Source of the DNA: Gracilibacillus lacisalsi DSM 19029
GTDB taxonomy: Bacteria; Bacillota; Bacilli; Bacillales; Amphibacillaceae
Length of the DNA stretch: 64,000 nt
Assembly (NCBI RefSeq): GCF_000377765.1
Contig: NZ_KB898667.1
Coordinates: 124,001 to 188,000 of the forward strand
Direction: 5' to 3'
The stretch's first letter is position 1. Each line of letters starts with the position of its first letter. Position numbers and translations under genes: made by a program. Below the pieces are notes generated by a model that had not been told where the DNA came from, made no database searches, and worked only from the letters and a program-made list of their open reading frames with translations. Shown piece by piece: positions 1 through 9,500 of this stretch.

Positions 1-330
1 GATTCATTAATCACGTTCCTTATTATGTGGGGAACACTGACTATTATGGTTATAAGTGCTTATATAAGAATGGATTCCGAGGATAGGGCTTCTGCCAGGC
101 AAGATTTTACATCTCCCCATTCTATTTTTACGGTAGGTTTTGTTTTAATTGGCCACTTTCTCACTTCTGTTGGAAATCTTTTTGGGATTCATTTCATCAA
201 ATATATTGGAATTGTCATCTTGATTGTGGGTGGTGTTACCTGTACGTTAGATGTCTGGAAGAAAAGTAAAATCCAGGGGGCACTAGTACCAGCGCTTATT
301 TCAGTAGCTATTTATTTCTTGGTTGTATAA
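1..330 (+). CDS. small integral membrane protein, 5' end possibly outside window
   Basis: The frame is open from the first base of the window, so the start may lie upstream; the first in-window ATG is at 25. The product is short and very hydrophobic, with about three membrane segments (a first near the N-terminus, one around GFVLIGHFLTSVGNLFG and a pair at the C-terminus). I do not recognise the family. It precedes another small membrane protein by 33 bases, with a good ribosome site between them, so the two are probably cotranscribed. The function is unknown. Confidence 0.55.
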   Translation, partial: DSLITFLIMWGTLTIMVISAYIRMDSEDRASARQDFTSPHSIFTVGFVLIGHFLTSVGNLFGIHFIKYIGIVILIVGGVTCTLDVWKKSKIQGALVPALISVAIYFLVV

Positions 331-363
331 AAGAGTTTTTATGGAGTTAAAGGAGGAAATATT

Positions 364-549
364 ATGTTTAAAGACTTCAAAAACAAGCGTTACTGGATAC
401 TTATGCCACCGTTTTTACTAATTTCGATTATTCTTGCAATCTATTTACCTCCAAAATTAAAGCCGTTTGCGATACTTTCTGTAATTGTATTCTGGATTGT
501 TTATTATACTTGGAATTATTTTAGTAAAAAAAGAGCAGATGAAAATTAA
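364..549 (+). CDS. 61-residue membrane protein
   Basis: A strong AAGGAGG sits just upstream of the ATG. The protein has two predicted membrane helices (about residues 11-29 and 33-52), a basic N-terminus (KDFKNKRYW) and a basic C-terminal tail. It follows the preceding small membrane protein closely and probably shares its transcript. No family recognised. Its size and composition suggest a small membrane accessory protein, but nothing in the sequence fixes a role. Confidence 0.6.
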   Translation: MFKDFKNKRYWILMPPFLLISIILAIYLPPKLKPFAILSVIVFWIVYYTWNYFSKKRADEN

Positions 550-627
550 TAATGAAATAACCTCTTTTTTAGCGACTTCATTAATTTAATATCTTCACTA
601 TTACTACAAAAAATTAAGGTGATCAAA

Positions 628-840
628 TTGATTATTGGAACAACAGATAGATGTATGAAAGGTTTAGCCAACGATATTTTTCAGCACAAGATTGACACTG
701 ATCATATGTCGATTGAACGTGTAGCAGAAACTATTGCTTCCCAATCAAACATTGAATTACTCCCTAACAACAGAAACAAATTGAAGAAAAAGCTAGATAG
801 AATAAAAACGCAATTAAAGCATATTCGGTTTATTAATTAG
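628..840 (+). CDS. small basic cytoplasmic protein, unknown
   Basis: About 70 residues, mostly helical and lysine/arginine-rich at the C-terminus. A GTG at 619 and a TTG at 628 are both possible starts; AAGGTGA at 615-621 is well spaced only for the TTG, which I therefore prefer. No membrane segment or recognisable motif. It lies just upstream of a methyltransferase gene that has its own strong ribosome site. The coding potential is credible but the function is unknown. Confidence 0.45.
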   Translation: MIIGTTDRCMKGLANDIFQHKIDTDHMSIERVAETIASQSNIELLPNNRNKLKKKLDRIKTQLKHIRFIN

Positions 841-864
841 TTGTATTAAAGGAGGGATAGTACC

Positions 865-1629
865 ATGGATATAGAAAACCCTAGTTTTAATTATGATGGG
901 CACGGTAAGCAATATTCCACTTATAGACAGACAGACGCAAGGATTGCCCAATATATTACAGAAGCTCTTGGTTCATCACAAACGGTGCTTAACGTTGGTG
1001 CTGGTAGTGGATCTTATGAACCTAATGATCGTTATGTTGTTGCAGTGGAGCCATCCAGCTCAATGAGGCAACAACGTCTGAAATCTAATAAAGTGCCTGC
1101 AGTTATTGGAACTGCAGATTCCTTACCTTTTGATGAAGATTCATTCGATGCTTCCATGGCTACACTTACGATACATCATTGGCCAGATCTTGAAAAAGGG
1201 TTAAAAGAACTTCGTAGAGTCACGAAAGATCAAATTGTTATCATGACTTATGATCCTGATGCATTAGATGTTTTCTGGAATGCTTTTTATTTTCCAGAAT
1301 TGATTGAAGTAGAAAAGGCGCGATATCCGAAAATAGAGGATATCACAGAAATATTGGGAGGAGAATCAGTCGTAAAAAAAATTCCTATTCCGATCGATTG
1401 TCAAGATGGATTTCAGGAGGCCTTTTATGGAAGACCGGAAGCCTTTCTTCAAAAAGAAATACGTCAATCTCAATCTGCTTGGGGTTTTCTTTTGAACGAT
1501 GTGGAACACAAGTTAGTGAAAAGATTAAAAGATGATCTTGAATCAGGAAAATGGGATGAAAAATTTGGTTTTCATAGGGATATGCCATTTTTTCATGGGG
1601 CACTGCGACTAATTACTTCTAATAGCTAA
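865..1629 (+). CDS. class I SAM-dependent methyltransferase
   Basis: 254 residues with the Rossmann methyltransferase layout. Motif I VLNVGAGSGS (residues 41-50) binds the methionine moiety of SAM, VEPS at 61-64 carries the acidic residue that contacts ribose, and TADSLPFDEDSFD (83-95) is the typical motif before strand 4 of the Methyltransf_11 family. The C-terminal 120 residues are a helical substrate domain I cannot assign to a substrate. GGAGGG precedes the ATG. An isochorismatase-fold hydrolase follows 12 bases later, so the two are likely cotranscribed. The family call is firm; the substrate is unknown. Confidence 0.85.
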   Translation: MDIENPSFNYDGHGKQYSTYRQTDARIAQYITEALGSSQTVLNVGAGSGSYEPNDRYVVAVEPSSSMRQQRLKSNKVPAVIGTADSLPFDEDSFDASMATLTIHHWPDLEKGLKELRRVTKDQIVIMTYDPDALDVFWNAFYFPELIEVEKARYPKIEDITEILGGESVVKKIPIPIDCQDGFQEAFYGRPEAFLQKEIRQSQSAWGFLLNDVEHKLVKRLKDDLESGKWDEKFGFHRDMPFFHGALRLITSNS

Positions 1630-1641
1630 GGAGGAGAAATA

Positions 1642-2199
1642 TTGAAGCAAACGTTATTGGTAATCGATGCTCAGCAAGACTTAATGGAAGGAAGTACGGA
1701 AGAACAAGGTGTGTTTGATAAAGAACGAATCATTACAAATATTAATACAGTTATTCAAAAAGCGTTAGATGAGAGAATCCCAATTGTTTTTATAAGAGAT
1801 TTAGATGTTGCCAGTGGTGAAGGTCCAGGGTTTCAGATACACAAAGATATAAACGTGCCAACCACGGCAGTGATATTTGACAAAGAAGCTACTAATTCAT
1901 TTTATGGTACTCCATTAAAAGAACATTTACATCATGCCAACGTAGAACATCTTGTGATAATGGGGTGTAAGACGGAGCATTGCATTGATACAGCTGTTAG
2001 AACGGCAACAATCAATCGCTTTGACGTAACACTAGTTGGAGATGGTCACTCTACTTCTGACTCCAAACATTTAACTGCACAACAAATCATTCAGCATCAT
2101 AATGAAACACTTCATGGTCATTATAACGTAGACAATTTTTCAATCGTTAGGAATAGTGCTGAAGATTTGTTTAATCCAATTCATGATAGATACCGTTAA
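1642..2199 (+). CDS. isochorismatase-family cysteine hydrolase
   Basis: 185 residues, TTG start behind AAGGAGGAG. The Asp-Lys-Cys triad of the isochorismatase-like hydrolases is visible: D9 in VIDAQQD, K81 in FDKEATNSF and C114 in GCKTEHCIDTAVRTA. The family includes nicotinamidases, N-carbamoylsarcosine amidases and isochorismatases; the active-site cysteine attacks an amide or vinyl-ether substrate. The sequence does not identify which. It is preceded by a methyltransferase on the same strand and ends at a hairpin shared with the convergent gene. Confidence 0.85.
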   Translation: MKQTLLVIDAQQDLMEGSTEEQGVFDKERIITNINTVIQKALDERIPIVFIRDLDVASGEGPGFQIHKDINVPTTAVIFDKEATNSFYGTPLKEHLHHANVEHLVIMGCKTEHCIDTAVRTATINRFDVTLVGDGHSTSDSKHLTAQQIIQHHNETLHGHYNVDNFSIVRNSAEDLFNPIHDRYR

Positions 2200-2206
2200 G
2201 AATGGG

Positions 2207-2243
2207 AAAAGCACCTGCTTTCTATGCAAAGAAAACAGATGCT
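2207..2243. terminator. bidirectional terminator between convergent genes
   Basis: An imperfect stem pairs AAAGCACCTG with CAGATGCTTT around a TTTC/GAAA inner stem. It lies exactly between the stop codons of the hydrolase (plus) and the AI-2E-type protein (minus). The T-tract is weak on both sides. Confidence 0.5.
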
Positions 2244-2247
2244 TTGA

Positions 2248-3399
2248 TCATTCTTCGATTTCATAATGTCCACGGTCATCTCCAAAATATTTGTTATATC
2301 GTTTTTTGAATTTGTGGAACAGATAGGTTACGATAACTTTCACAATCGCATAGCCAGGAATTCCGAGAATCACCCCGAGGATACCGAATAAATTTCCGGC
2401 AATGAGTAGAACCAGAATAATAGTTAATGGATGAACCTTCATTGTTCTTCCCATAACATTAGGTGATACGAAATTACCTTCTAGAAATTGTACCGCTATC
2501 CATACAATAGCTAGCTTTAATAACATAAATGGTGAACTGACAATCGCAATAATAATGGCTGGAATGATGGCAATGGTTGGACCTAAATAAGGCACAACAC
2601 TCGTAACAGCTGCAACAATTGCTAACGTAAATGCGTAATCAAGGCCGATGATGAGATAGCCAATAAATAGCAAGATACCAATCACAGATGCAACAATGAT
2701 TTGACCTTGGATATAGGAACCTACTTGGGTATCCATATTAGATAAAATTTGCTTCATATCATCACGAAACTTAGGTGGAAATAGTTTTATACTAAATTGT
2801 TTGAACTTCTTCCCATCTTTTAATAGGAAAAATAATACGAATGGAAAGGTTATAATGGATACAACAGTAGTGGTTATGGTATTTGCAATATTTTGTATCC
2901 CTTGAAACCCAGTAGTTAAATAATTTCCGATTATTTCTGGAAGTTCTCCTAATCTTTCCATCAGCCAGTTGTAACCATCATCATAATATGGTCCTAAGAA
3001 AGAGTTTTGAATCCATGTCGTCATGCTATCTCCAAGTTGACTTAAATAGTTTGGAAAGTTCTCTACTAAACCTTTTACCTGTGCTTCAATAGCAGGTGCG
3101 GTTAATAAAATAATCCCTGTTAATGCTCCACTAATACCGAGAATCAGAATAATAATGCCCCAAATTCTCGGAATACGAATCCGCTCTAACAAATCTACGA
3201 TCGGGTTCAATAGATAGTAGGCAATAAAGGCTAAAATAACTGGTGGTGCCAGTGTAGAAAAAATAACCTTCAGTGGGTAAAAGATAAAAGAAACCTTCGA
3301 ATAAATGAAGATTGTAATCCCAATTAGAATGAAGAAAATTAAAATATAAAAGATATTTTTACCACCAAGAAACTTTAAAAATCGGTCGGATGACTCCAT
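2248..3399 (-). CDS. AI-2E transporter family (UPF0118) membrane protein
   Basis: 383 residues with a run of strongly hydrophobic helices: a pair at the N-terminus, a short pair around residues 60-105, a long loop (about 105-160), then helices to the C-terminus, including the typical family segment LGPTIAIIPAIIIAIV. This matches the AI-2E/PerM-like family, whose members export small molecules or act as sodium/lithium-proton antiporters. The charged C-terminal tail is cytoplasmic. It is a single gene, convergent with the hydrolase. The substrate cannot be read from the sequence. Confidence 0.8.
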   Translation of the reverse strand: MESSDRFLKFLGGKNIFYILIFFILIGITIFIYSKVSFIFYPLKVIFSTLAPPVILAFIAYYLLNPIVDLLERIRIPRIWGIIILILGISGALTGIILLTAPAIEAQVKGLVENFPNYLSQLGDSMTTWIQNSFLGPYYDDGYNWLMERLGELPEIIGNYLTTGFQGIQNIANTITTTVVSIITFPFVLFFLLKDGKKFKQFSIKLFPPKFRDDMKQILSNMDTQVGSYIQGQIIVASVIGILLFIGYLIIGLDYAFTLAIVAAVTSVVPYLGPTIAIIPAIIIAIVSSPFMLLKLAIVWIAVQFLEGNFVSPNVMGRTMKVHPLTIILVLLIAGNLFGILGVILGIPGYAIVKVIVTYLFHKFKKRYNKYFGDDRGHYEIEE

Positions 3400-3557
3400 T
3401 ATTCTGCATCTCCCTTATTTATGTAATATAGTTTTATCCTATTTCATTATAATATTAATTATATACCAAATATTATCATCATAGAGGTATACTTCCAATA
3501 ATTTTAAAATGAATGAAAAGTAATTATATGGTATTATTTCAAATGAGAGGAGGATAC

Positions 3558-4145
3558 ATGTTGACAACAGTCTTATATATGGTACGTCACGCAGAATCTC
3601 CTTTCAAATTAGGGGAAGAGAGAGTTCGCGGTTTATCGCGAGAAGGACAAATAGCTGCTAGGAAAGTAACGGCATTGCTAAAGGATATAGATATAGCAGC
3701 AATTGTTTCAAGTCCATATACAAGGGCAATTCAAACTGTTCAAGAACTTGCCACTTACAAAGCATTAACCATTAAAGAGTACGAAACATTAAAGGAAAGA
3801 CCAATTAAAGGATTAGAATATAGACTTCCTGAACAAGAACTATTAAAGGCTATCGAGCAATCTTTTAACAATAAAGCATTTTGCTTAGAAGGCGGAGAAT
3901 CTACCCAACAGGCTCAAAGACGTGCAATTCCTACTATTTTGCAAGTGATTAAAGAAAACAAAGGAAAGAATATAGTGATAGGGACACATGGAAACATCAT
4001 GACAATTATTATGAACTATTTTGCTGAGCGTTATGGATATGATTTTTGGAAAAGCACCTCAAAACCGGACATCTATAGACTAACTTTTGATGATAATAAT
4101 AGTTTAACAGAAGTAGAGAGAATATGGAGTGAGATGGAGGGTTAA
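3558..4145 (+). CDS. histidine phosphatase family protein
   Basis: 195 residues from the ATG at 3558, which follows GAGGAGG; an upstream in-frame ATG at 3513 lacks such a site. RH at residues 10-11 (MVRHAES) provides the catalytic histidine, and IVIGTHGN near the C-terminus supplies the second conserved histidine of the branch-1 phosphoglycerate mutase-like fold. SSPYTRAIQT is the usual phosphate-pocket arginine motif. It is too short for a glycolytic mutase, so a broad phosphatase is likely. The next gene begins 4 bases after its stop, so the pair form an operon. Confidence 0.82.
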   Translation: MLTTVLYMVRHAESPFKLGEERVRGLSREGQIAARKVTALLKDIDIAAIVSSPYTRAIQTVQELATYKALTIKEYETLKERPIKGLEYRLPEQELLKAIEQSFNNKAFCLEGGESTQQAQRRAIPTILQVIKENKGKNIVIGTHGNIMTIIMNYFAERYGYDFWKSTSKPDIYRLTFDDNNSLTEVERIWSEMEG

Positions 4146-4149
4146 CCAT

Positions 4150-5421
4150 ATGGATGATAGAATCAAAGAATTAATAGAGTTGACAAAAACGAAATTTGGC
4201 CTAGGTAATTATTATTTAAAACGACATAGTATCGAACGAAGCCTTACTATTTTTAATGAAACGAAATATATCTTAAGCATGGAATGGTTTCCAGATCAAG
4301 TGACTGTAGAGGAGGATGATGAATTAAATCCAGAAGGCACAGCTGCTATTGAAATGGATATACATACTCAACAATTTAATAGTGCCATTTTTGTAGGAGG
4401 AAAAACATATGCAGACAATGGTGTAACATTTGACGATTTGGACACCAATATCATTACAAACTGGATCGAAAAAGAAACAAGATTAACATATGGCAAACAT
4501 TTTCAATTGAAAAAGGAAGAGGAAAATAGACTTTTGTTTGAAGAATGTACCGATGGTATTGCTGTCTCACCCGGAGGTTTCATAGATGTTGAATGGGATA
4601 GTAAAGGCCAACTTACTTCATTTACTGTTCATGGCAATTTCCCTTCAAAAGCACTAGTAAATGAAGAAAAGTATACACTCTCATTGCAAAAAATGGAAGA
4701 AATCGCAAAAGAACAGTTGCAGTTAGTATACTTTCCCTCCTTCGAAAAGGAATGTTTAATTCCTGTTTATGCGGTTGAGGAGTCTTATATTACAAATGAT
4801 AACAGGTCAATCATTCCTTTTCTAAGGATGGATGACAGAGGGGCTTTCGTAGATGTGAATCAAATACTGGATTGGCAAACACAACTTGACGAACCTTTTG
4901 AAAGGAAAGAGATTGATTGGAATCAAGAAATTACAACAGAACAAGCATTTGCACAAGAGCCGTCTCCTGATGCTGTTCCAATCAGTCCCGAAGAAGAGAA
5001 AGAATCTGTACAAGCTGTCATTGATTTTTTACGAAAAGTATACCCAGATGATACTGGCAAATGGAGATTACATACACTTTCGCGGAAAAATGGCTATCTT
5101 CATGCGTTACTGAAATTAGAAAGCCAAACAAACCTTGTGTTTCAAACGAAGTTGCTACTTGTTATCGATACAACAACTAGTCAAGTCGTCAATTTTATGG
5201 ACACACAGGATATCGAGGAAATGTTTGATTCCTTTCAAAAGTTCGGAGAAGTAAGGGTAACCAAAGAAGATGCATATAACAAATTAAAAAAGGAATTTCA
5301 ATTGAAGCCATGTTATGTATATGATAGGAAAGAAAATCAATACCTCTTATGTGGGGCGTTTGATTGTCAATATGGAATTCATGCAATAAACGGTGAAGTC
5401 GTTACATTAAACGAGTTATAA
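4150..5421 (+). CDS. 423-residue cytoplasmic protein, unknown
   Basis: The ATG at 4150 follows GGAGGG at the end of the phosphatase gene. The protein is acidic, without signal peptide or membrane segment, and appears to contain repeated alpha/beta units: segments such as TFTVHGNFPSK and DTTTSQVVNF resemble the PepSY/YcdB-like folds that recur in large Bacillaceae proteins of unknown role. That resemblance is weak. Coupling to the phosphatase gene is the only contextual clue. I do not assign a function. Confidence 0.7.
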   Translation: MDDRIKELIELTKTKFGLGNYYLKRHSIERSLTIFNETKYILSMEWFPDQVTVEEDDELNPEGTAAIEMDIHTQQFNSAIFVGGKTYADNGVTFDDLDTNIITNWIEKETRLTYGKHFQLKKEEENRLLFEECTDGIAVSPGGFIDVEWDSKGQLTSFTVHGNFPSKALVNEEKYTLSLQKMEEIAKEQLQLVYFPSFEKECLIPVYAVEESYITNDNRSIIPFLRMDDRGAFVDVNQILDWQTQLDEPFERKEIDWNQEITTEQAFAQEPSPDAVPISPEEEKESVQAVIDFLRKVYPDDTGKWRLHTLSRKNGYLHALLKLESQTNLVFQTKLLLVIDTTTSQVVNFMDTQDIEEMFDSFQKFGEVRVTKEDAYNKLKKEFQLKPCYVYDRKENQYLLCGAFDCQYGIHAINGEVVTLNEL

Positions 5422-6012
5422 AACTGCTCCATCTTAGCTTAATATTTCTTCGGAATATGATGCTTCCCTCGCCTGGATACTTAAAACCGTGGGGAGGGAT
5501 AATTCACTATTTCCATTTTCACCCCGGATGAAAATTACATTTCAAATGGACCACCTCTGTAAATTTTTTTTCGAACTATTAGCCCCATTTCTTTCTAGTA
5601 ATTTCTAAATATATATAGGTAGTGTGGAAAGTTAACGTTAATGATCACTGACACTTTATATCCATTCATAGATAAATTGCTTCCAATTCATAAATTCAAA
5701 AAGAGAAAAGCTAAAAAATTAAATAGGATAATATATCCATCAAAAAATCCTTAATTCAAAGTATTCTAAAACATTCGATTTAATAGTTTCCTTAAAATGT
5801 AAAAATGGAGGGAACGAAAAAGATAAAAATATGTTGTATTTTGTCAGAAAGGCCAGTTTTTTTAGTGAAAAACATCAATGTTTTGTCGACTTAATCATGG
5901 ATTAGGTATATTGTTCTGTTTTTGTAATATTATGGGATTATCTGTTGACTTTAAATGTTAGAATCTTCTAATCTAATAATCAGAAAGTACTTAGCTTTCA
6001 CCTATCTTTTTA
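5422..6012. other. intergenic region upstream of the type VII locus
   Basis: About 590 bases with no convincing gene. There is a possible GC-rich hairpin CCCTCGCC/GGGGAGGG near 5467-5500 that may end the preceding operon, and a palindrome TTAACGTTAA at 5632-5641. A possible promoter for esxA, TTGACT (5945-5950) and TCTAAT (5967-5972) with a 16-base spacer, lies about 60 bases before the gene. The remainder is AT-rich and I see nothing else in it. Confidence 0.4.
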
Positions 6013-6030
6013 AAAAGGGAGATGAAGAAA

Positions 6031-6327
6031 ATGGCAGGACAAATTCGTATGACGCCTGAGGAACTAAAATCACGAGCAGAAGTATATGGTCAAGGTTCAG
6101 ATCAAATCAACGAAGTATTAAGTAAATTGAGAAATTTACAAGAACAACTACGTGGAGAATGGGAAGGTCGTTCATTTGAACGCTTTGACGAACAATTCCT
6201 TGAGTTAGTTCCAAAGGTTGAAAACTTTTCACAACTTTTATTAGAGATTCAAACTCAATTGAAAAGTACAGCTCAGGCAGTTCAGGAACAAGACGAAGCA
6301 CTTTCTCAAAATTTTGGTCTTAGATAA
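6031..6327 (+). CDS. esxA: WXG100 secreted protein EsxA (YukE)
   Basis: 98 residues, starting MAGQIRMTPEEL as in Bacillus and Staphylococcus EsxA. The WXG turn is present (GEWEGRSF, about residues 43-50) between two amphipathic helices. It is the canonical small substrate and structural partner of Firmicute type VII secretion, exported as a helical-hairpin dimer. The ATG at 6031 is preceded by AAGGGAG at a better distance than the in-frame ATG at 6022. It heads the locus and is separated from esaA by a strong hairpin, which in related systems allows EsxA to be made in excess of the machinery. Confidence 0.96.
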   Translation: MAGQIRMTPEELKSRAEVYGQGSDQINEVLSKLRNLQEQLRGEWEGRSFERFDEQFLELVPKVENFSQLLLEIQTQLKSTAQAVQEQDEALSQNFGLR

Positions 6328-6372
6328 CTAAGTGTATTTGTTGAAGGAATTAGTTTTATGATTTTAGGTCAT

Positions 6373-6420
6373 GAGCTACACGATAATTACTAGCGTGTAG
6401 CTCCTCATACTGCCTTTTTA
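6373..6420 (+). terminator. hairpin between esxA and esaA
   Basis: GAGCTACACG (6373-6382) pairs perfectly with CGTGTAGCTC (6394-6403), followed 11 bases later by a short T-run. It probably acts as a partial terminator that limits read-through from esxA into the machinery genes. Confidence 0.65.
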
Positions 6421-6532
6421 ATTATATCCCCTTATGTCATTATTTCCTTCATATATACGTTTTTAAAAATATAGTATGGTGCTTACGTAAAGTATCTTTA
6501 TTATCGAAATAATAGGTAGGAGATGTCAAAAC

Positions 6533-9500
6533 ATGAAGAAAAAAATCTTACAGCTGTCCATTTTTTTGGTGCTGATTCTAACATTAATAATAGGTCTATC
6601 GTATGTATCGTTAGATCGTGACACCACTTCTCAAGATGTAGATATACAAGAAGATAGAATGTCGATTGCACTTGTCAACGAAGATGATGGCGCAACGTTT
6701 GATGGAGTGGAATTAGGTTTTGGTGATGCATTTGTCCAAAGCATTAACCAGAATAACCATGAATGGTTTGTTGTTAGTCGCGGTGTCGCGGAGAGTGGAT
6801 TAGAACGAAATACATATGACATGATGATTGTGATTCCGAAAGATTTTACCGAAAAAGCATTATCAATTGATTCAGAGTCTCCGGAACAAGTGGTATTAAA
6901 TTATAAAATCAATGCTTCAGACAGTGAGGCTGTTCGAGCTCAAGCAGAGGAAACAGCAAGTAACATATTAAACGATTTTAACCGTCGAATTATAGATGTT
7001 TATTTTGCAAGTGTAATTGGTAACCTGCAGGAAGCTCAGGATAATGTTGCGAATTTTGTAGAAGAATACGAAGAACTAACCTATACCTATAATAATGCAG
7101 TTCATAATCCATTATCCAGTTATACCAACCAATTCACCATGATAAAAGATAATACAGAAGTTTCGAAAGATTCTTTTGGTGGTTTTGAAAATACATTGAA
7201 TTCATACGAAGAAAACTTAGTGGAACAATTAGGTAGCTTTGAAGACTATCAATCTAATATTCAAGATGTAGAAGAAACACAACAATCCAATAGTGCGATA
7301 CACAATGACTTTGCAGAACAATTAAATGGCTTTCAGAATGGTTTAGATAATGGCGATGTCAACAGCCAACTTAAAAACCTTCAAGATACTAATGATTACA
7401 TTAATGCACAATTTCAACTAAATAATGAAAATCAAGAGGATCCTCTTGAAAATCTTGCATTTCACACTAGAGGATTACAAAATCGTTTGAATACCGCATT
7501 ACAAACAATTGAGGAAGAACAAGAGAACTTTGATATAGTGGCGATAAATAGTAACGTTAAAGAACGCTTAGCGACGTTTATCGACGAAGCGTTTGATGGA
7601 AATGATCAAGTGACAGCATTGTTAGCTTCACAACAAGATAGATTGCTAGATAGAGTGGAAGATCAAATTGCGCAATTACCTTCTCTGGACGAGGAAGCAT
7701 TAGAAGAAAGTGATCTTTCCCCGGAAATGATTAAAGAAATACAAAATGTCATGAAAGTAACAAAGAAATATAATGATGAATTTAACGAAGTCTATCCGGT
7801 TAATCGTGATTTGATATTACCGGAACATATTCAAGCGTTAAAAGAAGATTTAAATATAAATGGTGTAGAACTGAAAGATACCGTCATATTACCTGAGTCG
7901 GAAAAGCCACTGAGAGAATTTAAGGTTACCGATATTCCGGAAGGCTTTGCCATTAGCAGACTATCAATCCAACTTCCAGATGGGGAAGACCATACAATTT
8001 ATAATTATCAGGAAAATGAGGAAATCGAATTACCTACCTTTCAGAACGGAAAATTCACGGTAACGTTAACACTTCGATTAAAAGATGATTATCTGGATCA
8101 ACCGTTAGATGTATATGACATGAAGCGATGGAAGTGGGAGTTATATCAAATTGATGAAGAAGATGCTGAACAATTGGAACAAGATGATGAAGCTGAAGAA
8201 GAAGAACCTACGACGGAAGAACCTACTCAAATAGTTGCTAGTTATACTGTTGCTCAATCGGTAGATGATACGGGAGAAACAGACGAGGATACTGAGACAG
8301 ATTCATCAACTGACCAGGATGATGGAACAGGTAATGATGATCAGAACAATAATAATCAAGAAGATTCAAGTGATTCAAATGACGGTGAAAACGAGCACGA
8401 TCAATCAGATGAGAATACTGGAGAAGACAGTGATGAATCCAATCAAGATGGAGAAAATCCAGGGGAGAATGATGGATCTGAAGAAGGAAGTGAAGAAGAT
8501 CCAATAGAAGATGATGGCTCAACTGGTGAAGAGGAAGAAACACCGGGTGAAGACGGTGAAAATAATGATGAAGAAGAAAATCCTAATGAAAACGAGGAAG
8601 AGCAGAAAGAAATTGAAATAGTAGAAATAGATCATCATTATATTCGTCATACCGTTAAAACACCAGTGATTGATGATGCTACAGAAGATTTAATCCGTGC
8701 TGTTGAAGATACTATTGCACCATATCAGAGATTATTATCATCTTATGAAGCATACTTTGGCTTAGATTTGGCCTGTAATGATGTAGACCCTGATTCTGAG
8801 GATTGTGCTAGTGTGGATCAGGATGAAAGCTTAACAGAGATGGCATCCGATCAATCATTATTTGCACTGTTTAATAAAGATGTTGGAGAATTACTGACAG
8901 ATTATATTGCAGATCAAGTAATTGCTGATGTAACGGAAGAAATAAGAGAGCCTTTAGCGAACTATGAAAAACAAATGGAAGATTACCGTCGTTATATTAA
9001 TACAACGATAGCACAAGCTGATGAATTAGCATCTACCGTTGTGAATACAAGAGAAGCAGCCCGTATTTTAAATGAAAATCTACAGGCTACATTAGAGGAT
9101 ATCACTGAATGGCGAGAACAAAGTCTAAGTTTGATAGACAGCCAGTCAGAAATACAAAATACAAACGAGCAAGAACAGCAAATGGTGATGTCCCTTAGTG
9201 AAGGGTTCCAACCGGTATTTAGTCAAAGTCAAACTCTGGCAGATCAAGCATCCAATAATCTCAATGAAGCAGAAACCGTTTATCAAACATTTGAGCGAAT
9301 CGATGAACAGGCTGATACGATTCAGCAGAGTGGATCAGATCTAATTCAAGAGGCTGAAGTACTTGCTACCAATATGACAAATAAATTAATGAGTGATCAG
9401 GAGTTTGTAGATAACTTCACCAATGTGATGGCAAACAGTCGAATCGGCGATAGACAAAATGAAGACTTATATGATTTCTTGGCTAATCCGGTAGAAACCA

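Noticed and set aside
8238-8543. Possible nested gene in the acidic region of esaA.
   Set aside because: Both the plus-frame and minus-frame alternatives only reflect the GAT/GAA-rich codons of the EsaA linker.
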